The position numbers were made by a program, and so were the translations under genes. The notes under the pieces were generated by a model. It was not told the origin of the DNA. It worked only from the letters and a program-made list of their open reading frames with translations, and made no database searches. From Tilletiopsis washingtonensis (lineage: Eukaryota > Basidiomycota > Exobasidiomycetes > Entylomatales), in NCBI RefSeq assembly GCF_003144115.1, contig NW_020312021.1, positions 125,348 to 189,347 of the forward strand: a DNA stretch of 64,000 bases, given 5' to 3'. Positions 30,306-42,106 of this stretch are shown here, piece by piece. Numbering within the stretch: position 1 is the first letter of the stretch; every line of letters starts with the position of its first letter.

Positions 30306-33300
30306 TCAGCTTCGTCCGCGTTTGGCTCGCGGCCTCGAGCTGCTTGTTGCGCCGCCGCGGCGCTTGGCACCGCGACCTCTGGCAGGCGGCGGCGGAGCGT
30401 CTCCGCCGTCTTCGCCCGGACAATCGCTGCTCCAGTGTCCGGGCAGGCCGCACTTGAAGCAGGCGCCATTCTTGCCTGCCGTCGAAGACTTGCCACCTCG
30501 GCTGCTGCGACCTCCCCTCGTGGCGTTGGATGTCGAGGCGCCGCTGTTCTTGGAGGGACAGTCGCGGGACCAATGGCCCGAGTCGTTGCAGATGAAGCAC
30601 TGCCCGCCTCCTCCGCCGCCATCGTCATCGCCGGCGTCTGCATCGTCCACGTCGATATCGGGCCGCGCATCGGAACGGTTGAAGCGCCGCGCTCCGTCGG
30701 AGGGACCTGCGCTGTCGTCGTTCGGACAGGAGGAGGACCAGTGGCCTCTGTCGCACGTCGCGTCAGCAGGTGACGTGACCACATGGAGATGAGCAACGAC
30801 TCACTCTTCGCCGCACTTGAAGCATGCGCCTCCTCCACCTCCGCTTCCCCCGCCTCCAGCGCGACCACGCGGTGCAGCCCGGCCGTTCGAGCGGCCATTG
30901 TCGAAGCGATCGGAGCCGCGGCCATTGTCGAAGCGATCCGAGCCTTGTCGGCCCACCGTCGGTCGTCTGGCAGCAGGCTCCACCTCATCTTCCCACTTGA
31001 AGAAGCGGCAGCGCGCGCCAGTGCTCTCTTTCGGACAGCCAAAGAACTCACGCCCTTTGTTTGGACCGTCCTGCGAGCGGAATGCGTCAGCGACAGGCGA
31101 GATGCATCGAAGCGGAGAGGCTGACCTTGGCGACTTTGAGGAGCTTCGCTTCCAGCTCGCACTCGCATTTGATAGAGGCACCCGGAGCTCCACCGTCCTC
31201 GTCTTGCTGGCTGGCGAAGTTTTGGCGGAAGCGATCGATCTCTGAGCCCTGCGACGCAAAGAAGCGTCAGCGGTTAGCGAAGCGCCGCTTGCCAGTCTGG
31301 CACTCACACCCGCAGCTGTACGAGCACCTCGAGCCCGACTCGGACCCGGCAGTGCCTGCTGCCCTGCACCTTGGGCATCTTCGAGCCACGAGAAGAATCC
31401 GCACGAGCCATCGTCGCGCGGCTTGCTGCAAGACCAGAACTGGCGGCCCTTGTTGGCGCCTTCCTTGCCGACTGTGCGCTGCACCGCCTCGTCGCCGCAG
31501 CGACAGAGCGGCGTGTCTCCGCTTGGTGCTGCATCGGGAGTCGGCGCACGGACAGGCGGCAGCTGCCGGCGTGGCGCTGGTGGAGATGCCGCTCGTCGAG
31601 CGACACTCGAGCCGCTGGCTGACGGGCCGCGGGCGTCTAGGATGACAAAGTCGTCGTCATCGTCGAGGTCCCGATTCGGCGCAGGCGCAAGCCGGTCAGG
31701 GCGAGCCCGCGGTGCCGGCTGCGCTCTCGGCGCCTGTACCGCAGCGGCGTCGAGCGCGACCTCGTCGAGCATCGCTGGCAAGGCGTGAGCTCAATCGAGC
31801 GGACTGCAGACCGCGCTCGCACTCACCAAAGCCGACGTCGTCGTCGAACTCGTCAAACTCGTCTTCGCTCGGCGGGCGCGGTGGCCGTGGCGGGTTGCCG
31901 CGAGGTGCACTTGGGCCGCCTCCGCCACCGGGTGGGCCACGAGGGGCGCCACCCCCGCCGCCACCGCCGCCTGGACCTGCTGCAGCGGCGCCTCCGGCCT
32001 GTGCACCGCCCGCGTCGCCCTCCTCCTCGCCTCGGAGGTACTTCGAGACGCTCTGATGGCACGCATCAGCGAGCAAGCTCGGCGGAGACGGTGGAGCATG
32101 ACTCACTTGGACGATGCGACCAAGATTCTGCGTCGCCAGCGCAAAGACCGCGCGGTACTCCTCGACGCTCTCCGTCACGGTGGCCTGTTTTGTCTGAGCG
32201 CCCTCGCAGATGCGCTCCATGCGTTCCTCCATCTGGGCGGCGCGTCAGCCAGCGCCCATGCACGTCTCTACGCATGAGCACGCACCTCGCGACGCAGCAG
32301 CGGCTTCGACAGGCTCTTGTCGTCGGCAAAATTGATCGAGTTGTAGCCCTCGACGAGGCCCATGCCGAGCGTTGAGGGTAGCAGATACTTGGTCTGCCCT
32401 TCCATCGTCGTCATGACGTACGTGCGCTCGATGACCTTTGAGATGTGCTCTGCAATCGTCGCATCGGTGCCTGCCAAGCCCGGCCGTCAGCCACCGCCCC
32501 GTCTCTGCTTGCAGGACACTCACCAATGCCGTTGCGGTCCATGAGTGAGACCAGGTCTGCCTCGGTCAGCAGCTTGGGCGCCGTCGTCTCGCCCTCCTTC
32601 ATCGACAGCTCCGTCGGCGTGAACGTCTCGCCCTCTGTGAACTCGGGCAGCAGCGTGCCAGACCACTGCTCATAGACAAAGACCTCGAGGAAGTTGCGCT
32701 GCTGGATCACAAGGCCTGCAGCGGTGCATTAGCGGAGTGTGAGCCCGTCGCACCTCTGCAGCTCACCAGTAGCCTTGAACTGCTCTTTCGCAATGTCGAT
32801 GTCGACCGTGGTCTGGCGGCCGACACCGTCCTTGTGGCAACTGGCGAGGAAGCGGCGCGTCACGTAATCGTAGACGCGCTTCTCGTCGCCGCTGAGGTTG
32901 TGGTCGTGCGAGGTCGGGTGGATCGGCGGGTGCGCCTTGTCGTTCTTGTTGCCGTCGCGCGGCCGCTCAAACTCGCCGTTGTTGAGGCGCGTGGCGAAGG
33001 CGCCCCACGACGCATCGCTCGTCTGCTTCTCGATCAGCGCGCGGAAGTCAAACGCCTTGTCGTACTGGTCCGTCTCGGTACGCGGGTAGGAGAGCAGGCC
33101 GCGGTTGTACAGCTTCTCCGAGATCTGCCGATCATGGTGAGCTGGGACTGGAGGCCGGGCAGGCGGGGCACTTACATCCAGGATCATCTTGGGCGACATG
33201 CGCAGCAGCCGCGAGCCGTGCTTTTGCAGCTCGACGGTCGTCAGAGGCGTGCACTTGCTGTAGCAGAGACGTCAGCATGTGCAGAGGCATCGCTGCGACA

Positions 33301-34459
33301 GCACATACAATTTGCGCGTCTGGCGGCTCGTGACCCTGGTCACGCGGGCGACACCACTGGCCCGGCAGCGCTCGTAGATCGCGAGGACAGCGTCACGGTC
33401 GAAGAGATGGTTCTTGGTCCACTTGAACGAGACCTCCTTGCCGTCGCGGCGGTGCATGACGTGCACGTACCAGAACGGCTCGGGCACGAACGTGATGACC
33501 TTGACGTACTGGTCGACGACGAAGCCGAGCGTCGGGAACTGACAAGGGCCTGAGACGCGACGTCACGGTCAGCTGCGGCACCACACGCCTTCCAGATGAG
33601 CTCACCATAGCTGACGATGTTCTTGCTCAGCTCGTGGAAGCGATTCTGCAGCGCCATCGTCTGCATGCGCGTAAAGGCAGCGCCGATGCGCAGGTCGAGC
33701 TCGGAGCGCGCCTCCACCGCCGCAGCGGCGGACCAGTCGAGCTCGACGGGATTCTGCGCTGCATTGTGGATCTGGCTGCGAGTGGCGAGGAGCAGCGAGC
33801 TGGGTTAGAGGAGCTCAGCTGGCAATGCAGCCTTTACTCACGCTGCGATGATAGCGCTGAAGCGCGCCCGCTTCACCTGCACGTTGCGATTCACCTTGCG
33901 GCACTCGTGCACCACCTCGGAGCCGATATGCTCGCCCTCGCGATCGCAGTCGGTCCAGATCATGAGCATGTCTGCGTTGCGCACCTCCTGCCGCAAGTTC
34001 TGCGCAATCGCCTTGCCGTCCTGGCAGCCTCGCGCCTCAGCACGACTCTGCAGCAAGCACTCGGCACCACTCACCTCGCGAATCGACACGCGCATCGGCG
34101 CATCGAAGAGCGCTGCCGGTTCGCACGAGCCCCATTTGCGATGCGCGTCGGTGAACTCATGCTCTGTCAGATGACCGCGCAGCGACGTCACTGTAAAGTC
34201 TGCCCATCGCCCGTGCAGGCGGTAGCGAAAGTCGAAATTGCGGCAGTACTTGTCCTTGCCCGGTCGCTGCGCCTCGTGATCAGCCAGCGAGCCAAGCAGA
34301 GACTGCCGCTGGACTCACGTTCTGAAAGTCGTTCTCGGAGAGGATCTGGCTGATGGACTTGGCGATCGATGCTGCGTCCGAGCAACGCAGGCCTCAGCGG
34401 TGGCGCAGCATCGTCAGACGGCCCGACTCACGCTTCTCAGCAACGCACAGCACCCTCAT
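30306..34459 (-). CDS. TOP3: DNA topoisomerase III with GRF and CCHC zinc modules
   Basis: Type IA topoisomerase that, with an Sgs1/BLM helicase, dissolves recombination intermediates. Sixteen exons: 34432-34459, 34319-34371, 34075-34266, 33842-34035, 33606-33775, 33309-33549, 33176-33257, 32767-33124, 32524-32715, 32286-32470, 32107-32232, 31827-32052, 31308-31774, 31126-31248, 30805-31070, 30306-30747; 1114 aa. The Toprim domain starts MRVLCVAEKPSIA (the motif is completed across intron 1) and has IWTDCDREGEHIG. The catalytic tyrosine is Tyr333 in GLLSYPRTET. Later landmarks are DRNGIGTDATIAEHI and STLGMGLVEGY. A Gly/Pro-rich linker leads to two GRF zinc fingers (CRCGDEAV...GQFWSC-type; KCECELE...FFGC) and three CCHC knuckles of the CFKCGxxGHWSxxCP type, two of them split or bounded by introns. 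The C-terminus is basic. Yeast Top3 lacks this zinc tail; animal TOP3A has GRF fingers. Confidence 0.95.
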
Positions 34460-35006
34460 CGGCCGCTGACTCTCTGCTTCTGCGCCTTGGCCTTCCTCTC
34501 TACGCTGCTTTGCGACTGCAGCACGCGGACGCTGCACCGGCGCGCATATACGCAGGCAGCGCCTTGTGTTGGGCAGACGAGCGCGAGGTGCCGGCGCGAG
34601 CAGTCCAGCAGCCGCTCCGGCGCGCGCAGTGAGCGGCGCTGCAGCAGCAAGGCGGAGCGTGCGGGCGGCGAGCAGACTGGCGGTGCTGCCCGTGAAGGGA
34701 CGACAGTAGAGAGGCGCAGCGAGGTGGTGGTGTGCGGGAAGCAGGCAGCAGCGACGCGTCCCTCGACGCGTTGCTCGAGTGGAGGGCGCGAGCGCGGAAA
34801 TGGCGAGCGGGGTGCGCCTTGGCGGGCGGTGTTGCTCTCCGCCGGCGTGCAGGTGCAGCCGCCGCTCCCGACGTCCACATCCCAGTGCAGCGCAGACGCT
34901 GCCCAACATGCTTGAGTTCAGGAGTGCGTCGCCGCAGCGGCAGGCGTTGCTGGTCCTACGCTGATCTTCCGCGCCTCAGTCACAGGTGCGCAAAGCTCGC
35001 GTGAAC
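34460..35006. promoter_or_regulatory. Divergent intergenic region (TOP3 / acylphosphatase)
   Basis: A 547-bp gap between diverging start codons. No TATA box or repeated element seen. Several frames are open but their codon use is unlike the neighbouring genes. Confidence 0.45.
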
Positions 35007-35400
35007 ATGCCGCGAGTGACAGCTGCTCACAGGTTGCCAGGCCTGGTGCAGGGCGTCGGCTTTCGCTACAGCACCGCACAGGAGGCCAAGGTGCGCTCCT
35101 CGCCGCTCAATCTGCCCGGTGCTGACAACCACTTGCACCGCAGCGCCTCAAGCTGCGCGGCTGGGTGCGCAACACGCGCGACGGCGCCCTCGAGGGCGAG
35201 GCGGCGGGCCCAGCCAGCGAGCTGCAGGAGTTGTGAGCCCTCTGTCGTGCCCGACGCCTCGTCTGTGCTTGCTGACACTTTCTCGACATAGCCGAGCCTT
35301 TCTGAACAAAGGCCCTTCGGGCGCGCGAGTCGACAAGGCAGACGTGCGCGAGCGCGAGGGGGACGAGCACTTGCCGAGCGGGTTCGAGGTGCGCCACTAG
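35007..35400 (+). CDS. Acylphosphatase
   Basis: Small enzyme that hydrolyses carboxyl-phosphate bonds such as in acetyl- or 1,3-bisphosphoglycerate. Exons 35007-35090, 35144-35232, 35292-35400 encode 93 aa, the usual size. The substrate-binding loop GLVQGVGFR carries the essential arginine, and LRGWVRNTRDGALEGEAAG holds the catalytic asparagine; intron 1 lies between them. The third exon has GPSGARVDKADV, typical of the C-terminal strand. The start is the ATG that gives normal family length, but the preceding residues (MPRVTAAHRLPG) fit the first beta strand poorly, so a short extra intron or an upstream start cannot be excluded. Confidence 0.85.
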
Positions 35401-38384
35401 CTGCCACAGCGACCTTCACGGATGCGAGGTGGCTGGAAAGAGCATCAATGAAGGAGTCTGATCCCAGAAGGTGTCGCTCTGACGAGGGTTTTGTTCTGCC
35501 GCTCTGATGCTGCAAGCGCCACCTTCGTCGGTGGGTGGCTTGAGTGATGAGCTCAAGAGCTCGATGTGGTGCGCGGAGCCGAGGCCAAAGGGAGTGGCAG
35601 CACTGCGCCTCGAGCCCTCTGATGAGACACCGCCCATGAAGAGCTCTTGCTGTCACTCGGAACGTCCAGTCTCTGCCGAGCTACCGCTGATCTGACTCCG
35701 CAGGCCCGAGCTATGGGTGCGCCGCGGCTCTACGGACCGCCGGCAGAGAGAAGCAAGCAGCTTCCACGCCGTGGCCATCTGTGCGGTCGCAGCGTGCGTG
35801 CCCAGCCCAGAATCGCACAGGTCACAGCCGCTGATCAGCATGCAGATTTTGGCGGCAATATCAGCAGCGTAGAGGCAGCAAGCAGCTCGGCACGCTGCGA
35901 AGATGCGCGAGCGGGCTAGCGAGAGGGTCCAGATTTGATGCCGCGTTGATGCCGATGCAGGACCGCCGCTGCGGTTTGCAGCCCACGAGCAAGCTGTAGC
36001 ATCCAGCACGCAGGATGGCAGACCGATAAGCTTCGACTCGCAGCAGACCGACAGCTGCAGCCGCCAGAGCGCCGACAGCCCAAGAGGGCGGCATGGCGAG
36101 GTGCAGCGCAGCAGCCGCGAGGGCGGAGCACGCTAGCGAGCGAAGCTTCCGAGGGATCGTCACGCACGCGCCCTTCGCATGCTGCATGCTGCTTCTGCTT
36201 CCCGTCTTCCACGCATCTCAGCTACGAAACCTCAAGCGCCGGGAGCCGCTTCGCTGTCGCCGCAGCTCTTCTGCACGTCTGCCGCGCAGGAGAGCGGCAT
36301 CGCATGTCACGCGCAGCGAACGGAGACACAGGAAGAAGGCCCGCCGCCCGCCAGCCGCTCGCGAGCTCGGATCTCGATCCCAGCCATCACTAGCCTGCAA
36401 GACTATGGCGCTACGCCTCGCGGCTGAAGGTGATCGACGGCTGCTACGCCTTGCTCGACAGCAGCGGAAACCGCGCCGGCGACACAGCGGCAGCTGACGT
36501 CCTCTCGCGCACGGAACGCCGGCTGTGTGCCACTTCCTCCATCTCTTGCCTCGCTGCGGATCTGCCTGCCCGATGGCTGATGAAGCATCCTCGTCGGTGC
36601 CTGTGCGTCATGCGCCGTCGGCCGATGCCCTGCCTCTCGTAGTAGCCGCCGCAGCTTCTGCTTCCGCGCGCGCCGCTCGAGGCTTCCGACCAAGTGGCTG
36701 CCTCGGAGCGTTTCCACACCGGCCTTCCTTGAGCCATCTAGCATCACAGCCCTCGTCGATGCCTCCTCTACACCTCGTGCGGCTGCGACCTTCGATGCGC
36801 TATGGCTCTGCGGCGGCAAATAGGTCTCGCTGCGGCGCCTGATCATCAGGCTTTCGCGTTTGCTCCTGTCTGCCGACCAGCGTCTAGTCAGCCGCCAGCT
36901 GGCGCAAGGCCGGCTGTGCCTCCCCTCTACAGGCCGCTCTGTGCACCTCTGATCACCTGCCGGCTGCTGCAGCCACAGGACGAGCTCGCGCATCGGCGGC
37001 CGACCGACCTCGCTCGGCCCTCACCCTTCCTTCCTCGACCACCTCCTCACGACGCCGGTGCGCGCCCAGGCGAGCGGGTTCACCCCTCTCTGAGTCTCAG
37101 CTCCTGGACAGGAGCAGCGCTCCTCTCCCCAGCAGCAGCGCTCCTCTCTCCACCTCGGCCGCAGGTGGGGCGACCCCTCCTGTGCGCCTTCTCCTTCTTC
37201 GCCGGCGACTCGACGCCGCGGCTCGGCGTTCCGGTCGTCGCCTCATGACGCCCTCCTCTTCGCGCCCTCTCGGCTCCGGCACAGAGCGCTTGCGCCCCTG
37301 ACTCCTGAGCCTCTTGTTCGAGCGCGCCAGCGCAGCAGCTCCACGGGCCATCTCTTCGCCGCTCAATCGTCTTTCGCGCCCGAGGCGAAGTAGACCTCAA
37401 CGCCCGCAGCCGCATTTGCAACACCCTATTCAACAGCGCAATTCATCAGAAGAGCACGCTCGCATCTCACACGAGCGCCGAGTCTGTTCACAGGACTTGA
37501 TAGCGCTTGATCTTCGATCTCGCTCCTCGAGCTCCACGGAGGCGGCGGTAGCAGGCGCTCCCCTCACCCTCTTGGTGGTGTCCCGCCGCCACTCGAAGGG
37601 AAGACGACCGATCCGAGCCCGCCGCCACGCAAGCGCTGCAGCTGCGGCAACGAGGACCCGGCCGGTCAGCACCCAGGCTCTGTGCCGCCTCGGTGCCGCC
37701 CACCCGCTGCTCGCCTGCTGTGTCCCGATTTGGGCTGTACAAAGCTGTGCTGCCAGCACGACAGCGAGGACAAGCCGCGGCCCGCGGGCCAGCACGGCGA
37801 CGAGCGACACAGCAGGCCGAGAGTGTCTGGCCGGCGGCCTCGCCTCGCCTCCCGCCGGCTGGCGCGTACCGCTGGCACGGCCGCACCCCTCTCGCTCGTC
37901 GACGCTTTGTGCCTGGCAGCCCTTCGCCCACTCTGGCGCAAAGGCAGCTGATCTGCCGCGCTTCGAGGCCGGGAGACGCTTCATTTGTCCTCGCTTCAGG
38001 CGGAAGGTGACAGCGTGCATATTGTCCTCGCTGTGCGCTGCTTCTGCTCGCTGCCCGTGCGCTTTTCCTGCTTCCCTCTCTCCCTATAAGCAGCGCAATC
38101 CCGCCGAGCGAGGCCCTTCCGTCTTCATCTCATCAAGCTCCCGTGCTCTCTCGCTCGCTCTCTCACTCCGACAGCTCCCGTCACTAGAGCGGCAAATAGG
38201 CGTCTGGCTGCTACCGCCTTTTCTTCGCACTCTCGCACGAACCAGGCCGTCCGCTATCGTCGTGGGTGAGTTGAGCACGACGATCATGAAGCGAGATCGA
38301 CCTGCTCATCTCTTGCGTATGCACAGACCGCGCCTCCCATCACCCTCGCCCTCGTCTTCACGTCACCTCAGTCTTCTCGCGCCA
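35401..38384. other. 3.0-kb region upstream of the homeobox gene, no confident gene
   Basis: No family match in any frame. Codon third positions lose the GC bias seen in real genes here. The homeobox reading frame stays open upstream from 37,314, but a TATA-like box at 38,085 suggests transcription starts well inside it, so the upstream frame is probably not translated. The region likely holds an extended promoter, as is common for developmental regulators. Confidence 0.5.
38085..38090 (+). promoter_or_regulatory. TATA-like box of homeobox gene
   Basis: CCCTATAAG lies in an otherwise CT-rich stretch, about 200 bp before the first in-frame ATG of the short leader (38,286) and 300 bp before the start chosen here (38,385). 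Confidence 0.45.
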
Positions 38385-40393
38385 ATGTCGACCTGGAGCG
38401 CCGACGTGCACAACCCTGCCAACCTCTCGCCGACGAGCACGGCCGCGACGCTGCCTCCGCTGTCGTCGAACCATCTCATGACGCAAGGCTGGCCTCAAAG
38501 CAGCGGCAATGCGACGCCCAACGCGCACTCTCAGAGCGGCAACGGCAACAGCAGCATGCACGGCTCGGGCGGCTCGACTCATGAGCGCTACCTGCCCATG
38601 GCGCTGCAGCCCAACAGCGCCGTCGGCCCGCCCGGCGCAGGCAACTCTTCGCCGGCGTATGCGCTAGGTCCACCGGCGATCCAGCCGTCCGGCATGGCCA
38701 TGTCGCCGTCGGAGCGCAGCTCTGGTGAGACGTCTCGCTTCGCCCACTATCCCGGCGACGTGCATGGATCAGCGCCGGCACGCGACATCAAGACGTCCGG
38801 CTCGACGGGCAGCTGGAACGGCACGGAACAGGCGACGTCGCCCGTCCTCGCGGCGCATGCTGAGCAGCAGCAGCAGCAGCAGTCTTCGGGCATGGAGCAC
38901 GGCTACAGCGGAGGCCATCACTCACAGCGCTCCTTCGACTCGACAACCAGCAACACGGCGTACGGCTCGATGCACGCACACCAGCAGACGCTGCCGTCCG
39001 TGCCGTACGGCAAGCATCGCTACAGCGCTCCCTCGACCGTGTCGGGCCAGCACGGCGGCTATGAGCGCGGTCTCTCGCCGCAGCCACAGGGCTACAACGG
39101 CAGCGACCCGGACTCTCCTCGTACCGGACTCGCCGGCTCGACGTCGTTCGGCTCGTACGGCGCCGTGCGTGGCGTGCCGACGAACACGTATCAGCATTCG
39201 GCCAAGCCCTACGCTCGTCCGGCGTCGCCGACGTACGGGCAGATGGCGAGCCACGGCAGCGCACACCAGCAGCACTCGATCAACATGGCCGGCAGCACCT
39301 CGCACGCCTGGGGCACAGCCACGGGCGCCGATGCACACCAGACGGCACATGCTCCCTCAGCTGGACACGGCTACTACGGCGCGCCACTCGCTCAGCCGCG
39401 CAGCGTGCTGCAGATGTCTAGTGCGCCGACGTACAGCAGCTACGCAGGCCATCACGGCGTGCCGCTCGAAGTGCCGCAGGGCTACTCGAGCGTGCCCTCG
39501 TACCAGGCCGCACAGCCGAGCGTCAGCGTCGTGCCGGACCCCTACGGCAACCCGTCGGAAGTTCGCACACATTATTTCAACCCCTTCGAGGTGAAGCACC
39601 GCCGCCGCACGACCAAGGCGCAGTTCAAGGTGCTCGAAGGCACGTTCCAGGGTGAGTGCGAGCGGAGACAGCGCCACTGCAGCAGCTACTCACCGTCTCG
39701 CAGAGACGCCAAAGCCGACGGCAGCTGCGCGCAAGGAGATCGCAGAGCAGCTCGGCATGCCGATCCGGGCGGTGCAGATCTGGTTCCAGAGTAAGTGGCT
39801 CAGCAGCTGGCCGTCCCACGCTGCGCTCATAGTGTCGCTCGACAGACCGGCGCGCTAAGGCCAAGGTGCTTGCGCGAAAGGAGGCCGAGAAGGCAGCCGA
39901 GCAGCAAAAGGAGCGCAACGGGAGCGGCTCGGGCGAGCAGCGCAGCCACCTGGCGGACCGCAAGCACAGTGCCAGCAGCAGCGCCGGCGGCGGCGGTGGA
40001 GTGGGTAGCGCAGGCAGCGGCAGCGCGAGCGCCAGCGCCGGCGGTAGCCACCAGAGCAGTCATCAGGAGAAGCGTCGTCCCGACGACTCGCCGGAGCACT
40101 CTTCGAGCGCCTACCACGGCCACCACGCACCTGCGTCGCACCACTCGACGCACGCGCATCCATCGATGCACTCGTACGGCCACAACTACGGCCATCCGAG
40201 CTCGCATGCGCACAGCTCGGCGCACCAGCAACACCAACAGCAGCAGCAGCAGCACTACGGACCTTCCTCGTCGTCGACGTACGCCCATCACCATGCGCAA
40301 GAGGAGCACCACGACCGCATGACGCACGACATGCTGCCGCGCTACAGCAGCGGCGTGTACGAGCCGACTGAAGGCAGCAACTGGCGCTCCTGA
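38385..40393 (+). CDS. Homeobox transcription factor
   Basis: Exons 38385-39651, 39704-39790, 39846-40393 encode 633 aa. The homeodomain spans all three exons: FEVKHRRRTTKAQFKVLEGT at its start, KPTAAARKEIAEQLGMP in the middle, and the recognition helix VQIWFQNRRAKAK across intron 2, with the invariant W, F, N and R. The Asn-Pro-Phe-Glu-Val-Lys-His-Arg-Arg lead is typical of one broad class of fungal homeobox regulators related to yeast Pho2/Yox1-type proteins. About 400 residues of Ser/Gly/Tyr/Gln/His-rich disorder precede it, including a six-glutamine run, and a Ser/Gly then His/Gln-rich tail follows; such regions usually act in activation. An in-frame ATG at 38,286 would add 33 residues. 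Target genes cannot be told from sequence. Confidence 0.9.
38865..38882 (+). repeat. (CAG)6 polyglutamine microsatellite in homeobox gene
   Basis: Six uninterrupted CAG codons encode Gln6. A second CAG-rich stretch near 40,228-40,253 encodes another Gln/His run. Such tracts can change length between strains. Confidence 0.85.
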
Positions 40394-42106
40394 GCTGTCT
40401 CCTCTCGTCTGCGTCCGGGGCAGGCGCCTCACCCTCCCTCTAATGCTTCGTCGCTGTCGGAAGCACCCCTTCGTCACCTTCCTCCATCTCGACGTGTCAC
40501 CCTCTCTGCGCCTGTATCTTCGCCCTCTCTGTCAAGGTAGACGTTCCTCGTTGATGCACGCTACCCTGCTCCCTCGCCCGTGGTGCACACCTCGTGCGCC
40601 TGCATCGCTGCGAGCCGACTGGCTCCATGCTGCCTCTGTGCAGGCATAGGGGTGAGAGAGTCGAGAGCGTGGGAGCAGCTGCAGCAGCGTCGGCTAAACG
40701 CAGCTGCGATGCCCGCGCATCGTCCGATCCCCGCCCCGCCCGTGAGAGATGCCAAGACCTACGTCTCAGCCCGCGAGTCGGCCGAGGTTGGCGATCACCG
40801 CTGCCGCATGTGCGCTGCACGCCTGTACCTGGGCTGGCGGCCGCGGCGCTGCTCGGCGAGGTGGCGCTCGCAGCTCTGGGTCTCATCGCCTCGACGCTCC
40901 GCCTACCTGCTCTGCCGCGCGACGGACGCCGAGCCTTGCCTTGCCCGCACGCCTGATCGGCTGCTCGCGCGCCGCAGGCCAAGGTGTGGGTGCTCCTCCC
41001 CAGCAGGCAGCGGCAGCCAGCGCAGCTCGCATCAGCAGCCGTAAGCAGAGCATCTCGGCTGCTTCTCTGTGCGAGGCCGTCTCGTGCGACAAGGCGCATG
41101 GCCAGCCGCAGCCTGCCGGAAGTGCGGACGGCAAGAGTTGCGCGTGGCGCCATATCTGCACCCTGCACCTTCGAAGCCACAGCGGCAGCGATGGCGGCGC
41201 GGGCGAGGCTCGGCCTGCGCGTGCTGCCGCGGCAAGCAACGCGCAGCAGCATGAGCGCGTGACAGGCCGGCCGAGCGAGGACGAGGAGAAGCATGAAGGC
41301 CTTCACTTTGCGGTGAGAGGGACAAGGGAGGCAGCGGCAGCGGGAGCGGGCCGCACCGCATGCTCCATGCTGTCATGCACACGCTTGATTGGCGCGAGGA
41401 GAGGGAGAGAAGGAGCGGCTGCGGGCGTCGCGGTGCCGACGTCGGGAGGAGCACCGAGGCAAGCGCGAGAGCGGCAGCGGCCGAAAGGCACGAGAGGGGC
41501 AGCCGATGGCGCGGCGCCGTGGGAGAGGATCGCAGCTCAGACGCGATGCCACGCCGCGACCCTGCACCTCGCAAGGCGACGGCACCTCGACGGCACCACG
41601 GCAGCCTCGAGCTTGTCGGGCTGCGCTGCACAGCCTGCCTGATGCTGGGAACGCCCGCGCCGCTGCTGCTCCACCGCCCGAGGCTGCACCGCGGCCGCTG
41701 CAAGGTGGAGCGCTCCGCTGCTGCGGCGCCCTTTGCTTGCCGCGCCTGAGCACGCGGGCATGCACGCTGCGGCTGAGGCGCATGCTGACGCGGGAAGGCG
41801 CCTAGGCCGCAGCCGCTCAGCAGCAGCAGGCAGGCAGCCGAGCAGCTGCGGAGGGAGGCTGCACCTCTGCTGCACGCTGCAGCTGAGCTGGTGCCTGCCG
41901 CTGGGCTGCGGCGCGGCGCGTGACGACGACGACGACGGCGGCCCAGCATCAGGCAGCCCAGCAGCCCGGCGGCCCGGCTCCTCTCTGTCCTCCAGCTCGC
42001 CGCCGAGCACTCGCCTCTCGCGCTCAGCTCCTTCCACCTCTCTCACCTCACCCACCCTCGCCACTCTTCCCGCTTCTCGCACAGGCCCGTCCTCTGCGCC
42101 GCCGCC
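40394..42106. other. 1.7-kb intergenic region, no confident gene
   Basis: Lies between the homeobox gene and the membrane-protein gene, both on +. Nothing recognisable in any frame. Just upstream of the next start there is an acceptor-like CTTCTCGCACAG (ending about 42,083), which could close a 5'-UTR intron. Confidence 0.5.

Noticed and set aside
37314-38384. Open frame continuing upstream of the homeobox start for about 357 codons
   Set aside because: A TATA-like box lies inside it, peptide composition is random-like (Arg/Ser/Cys), and codon bias is weaker than in the homeobox coding part.
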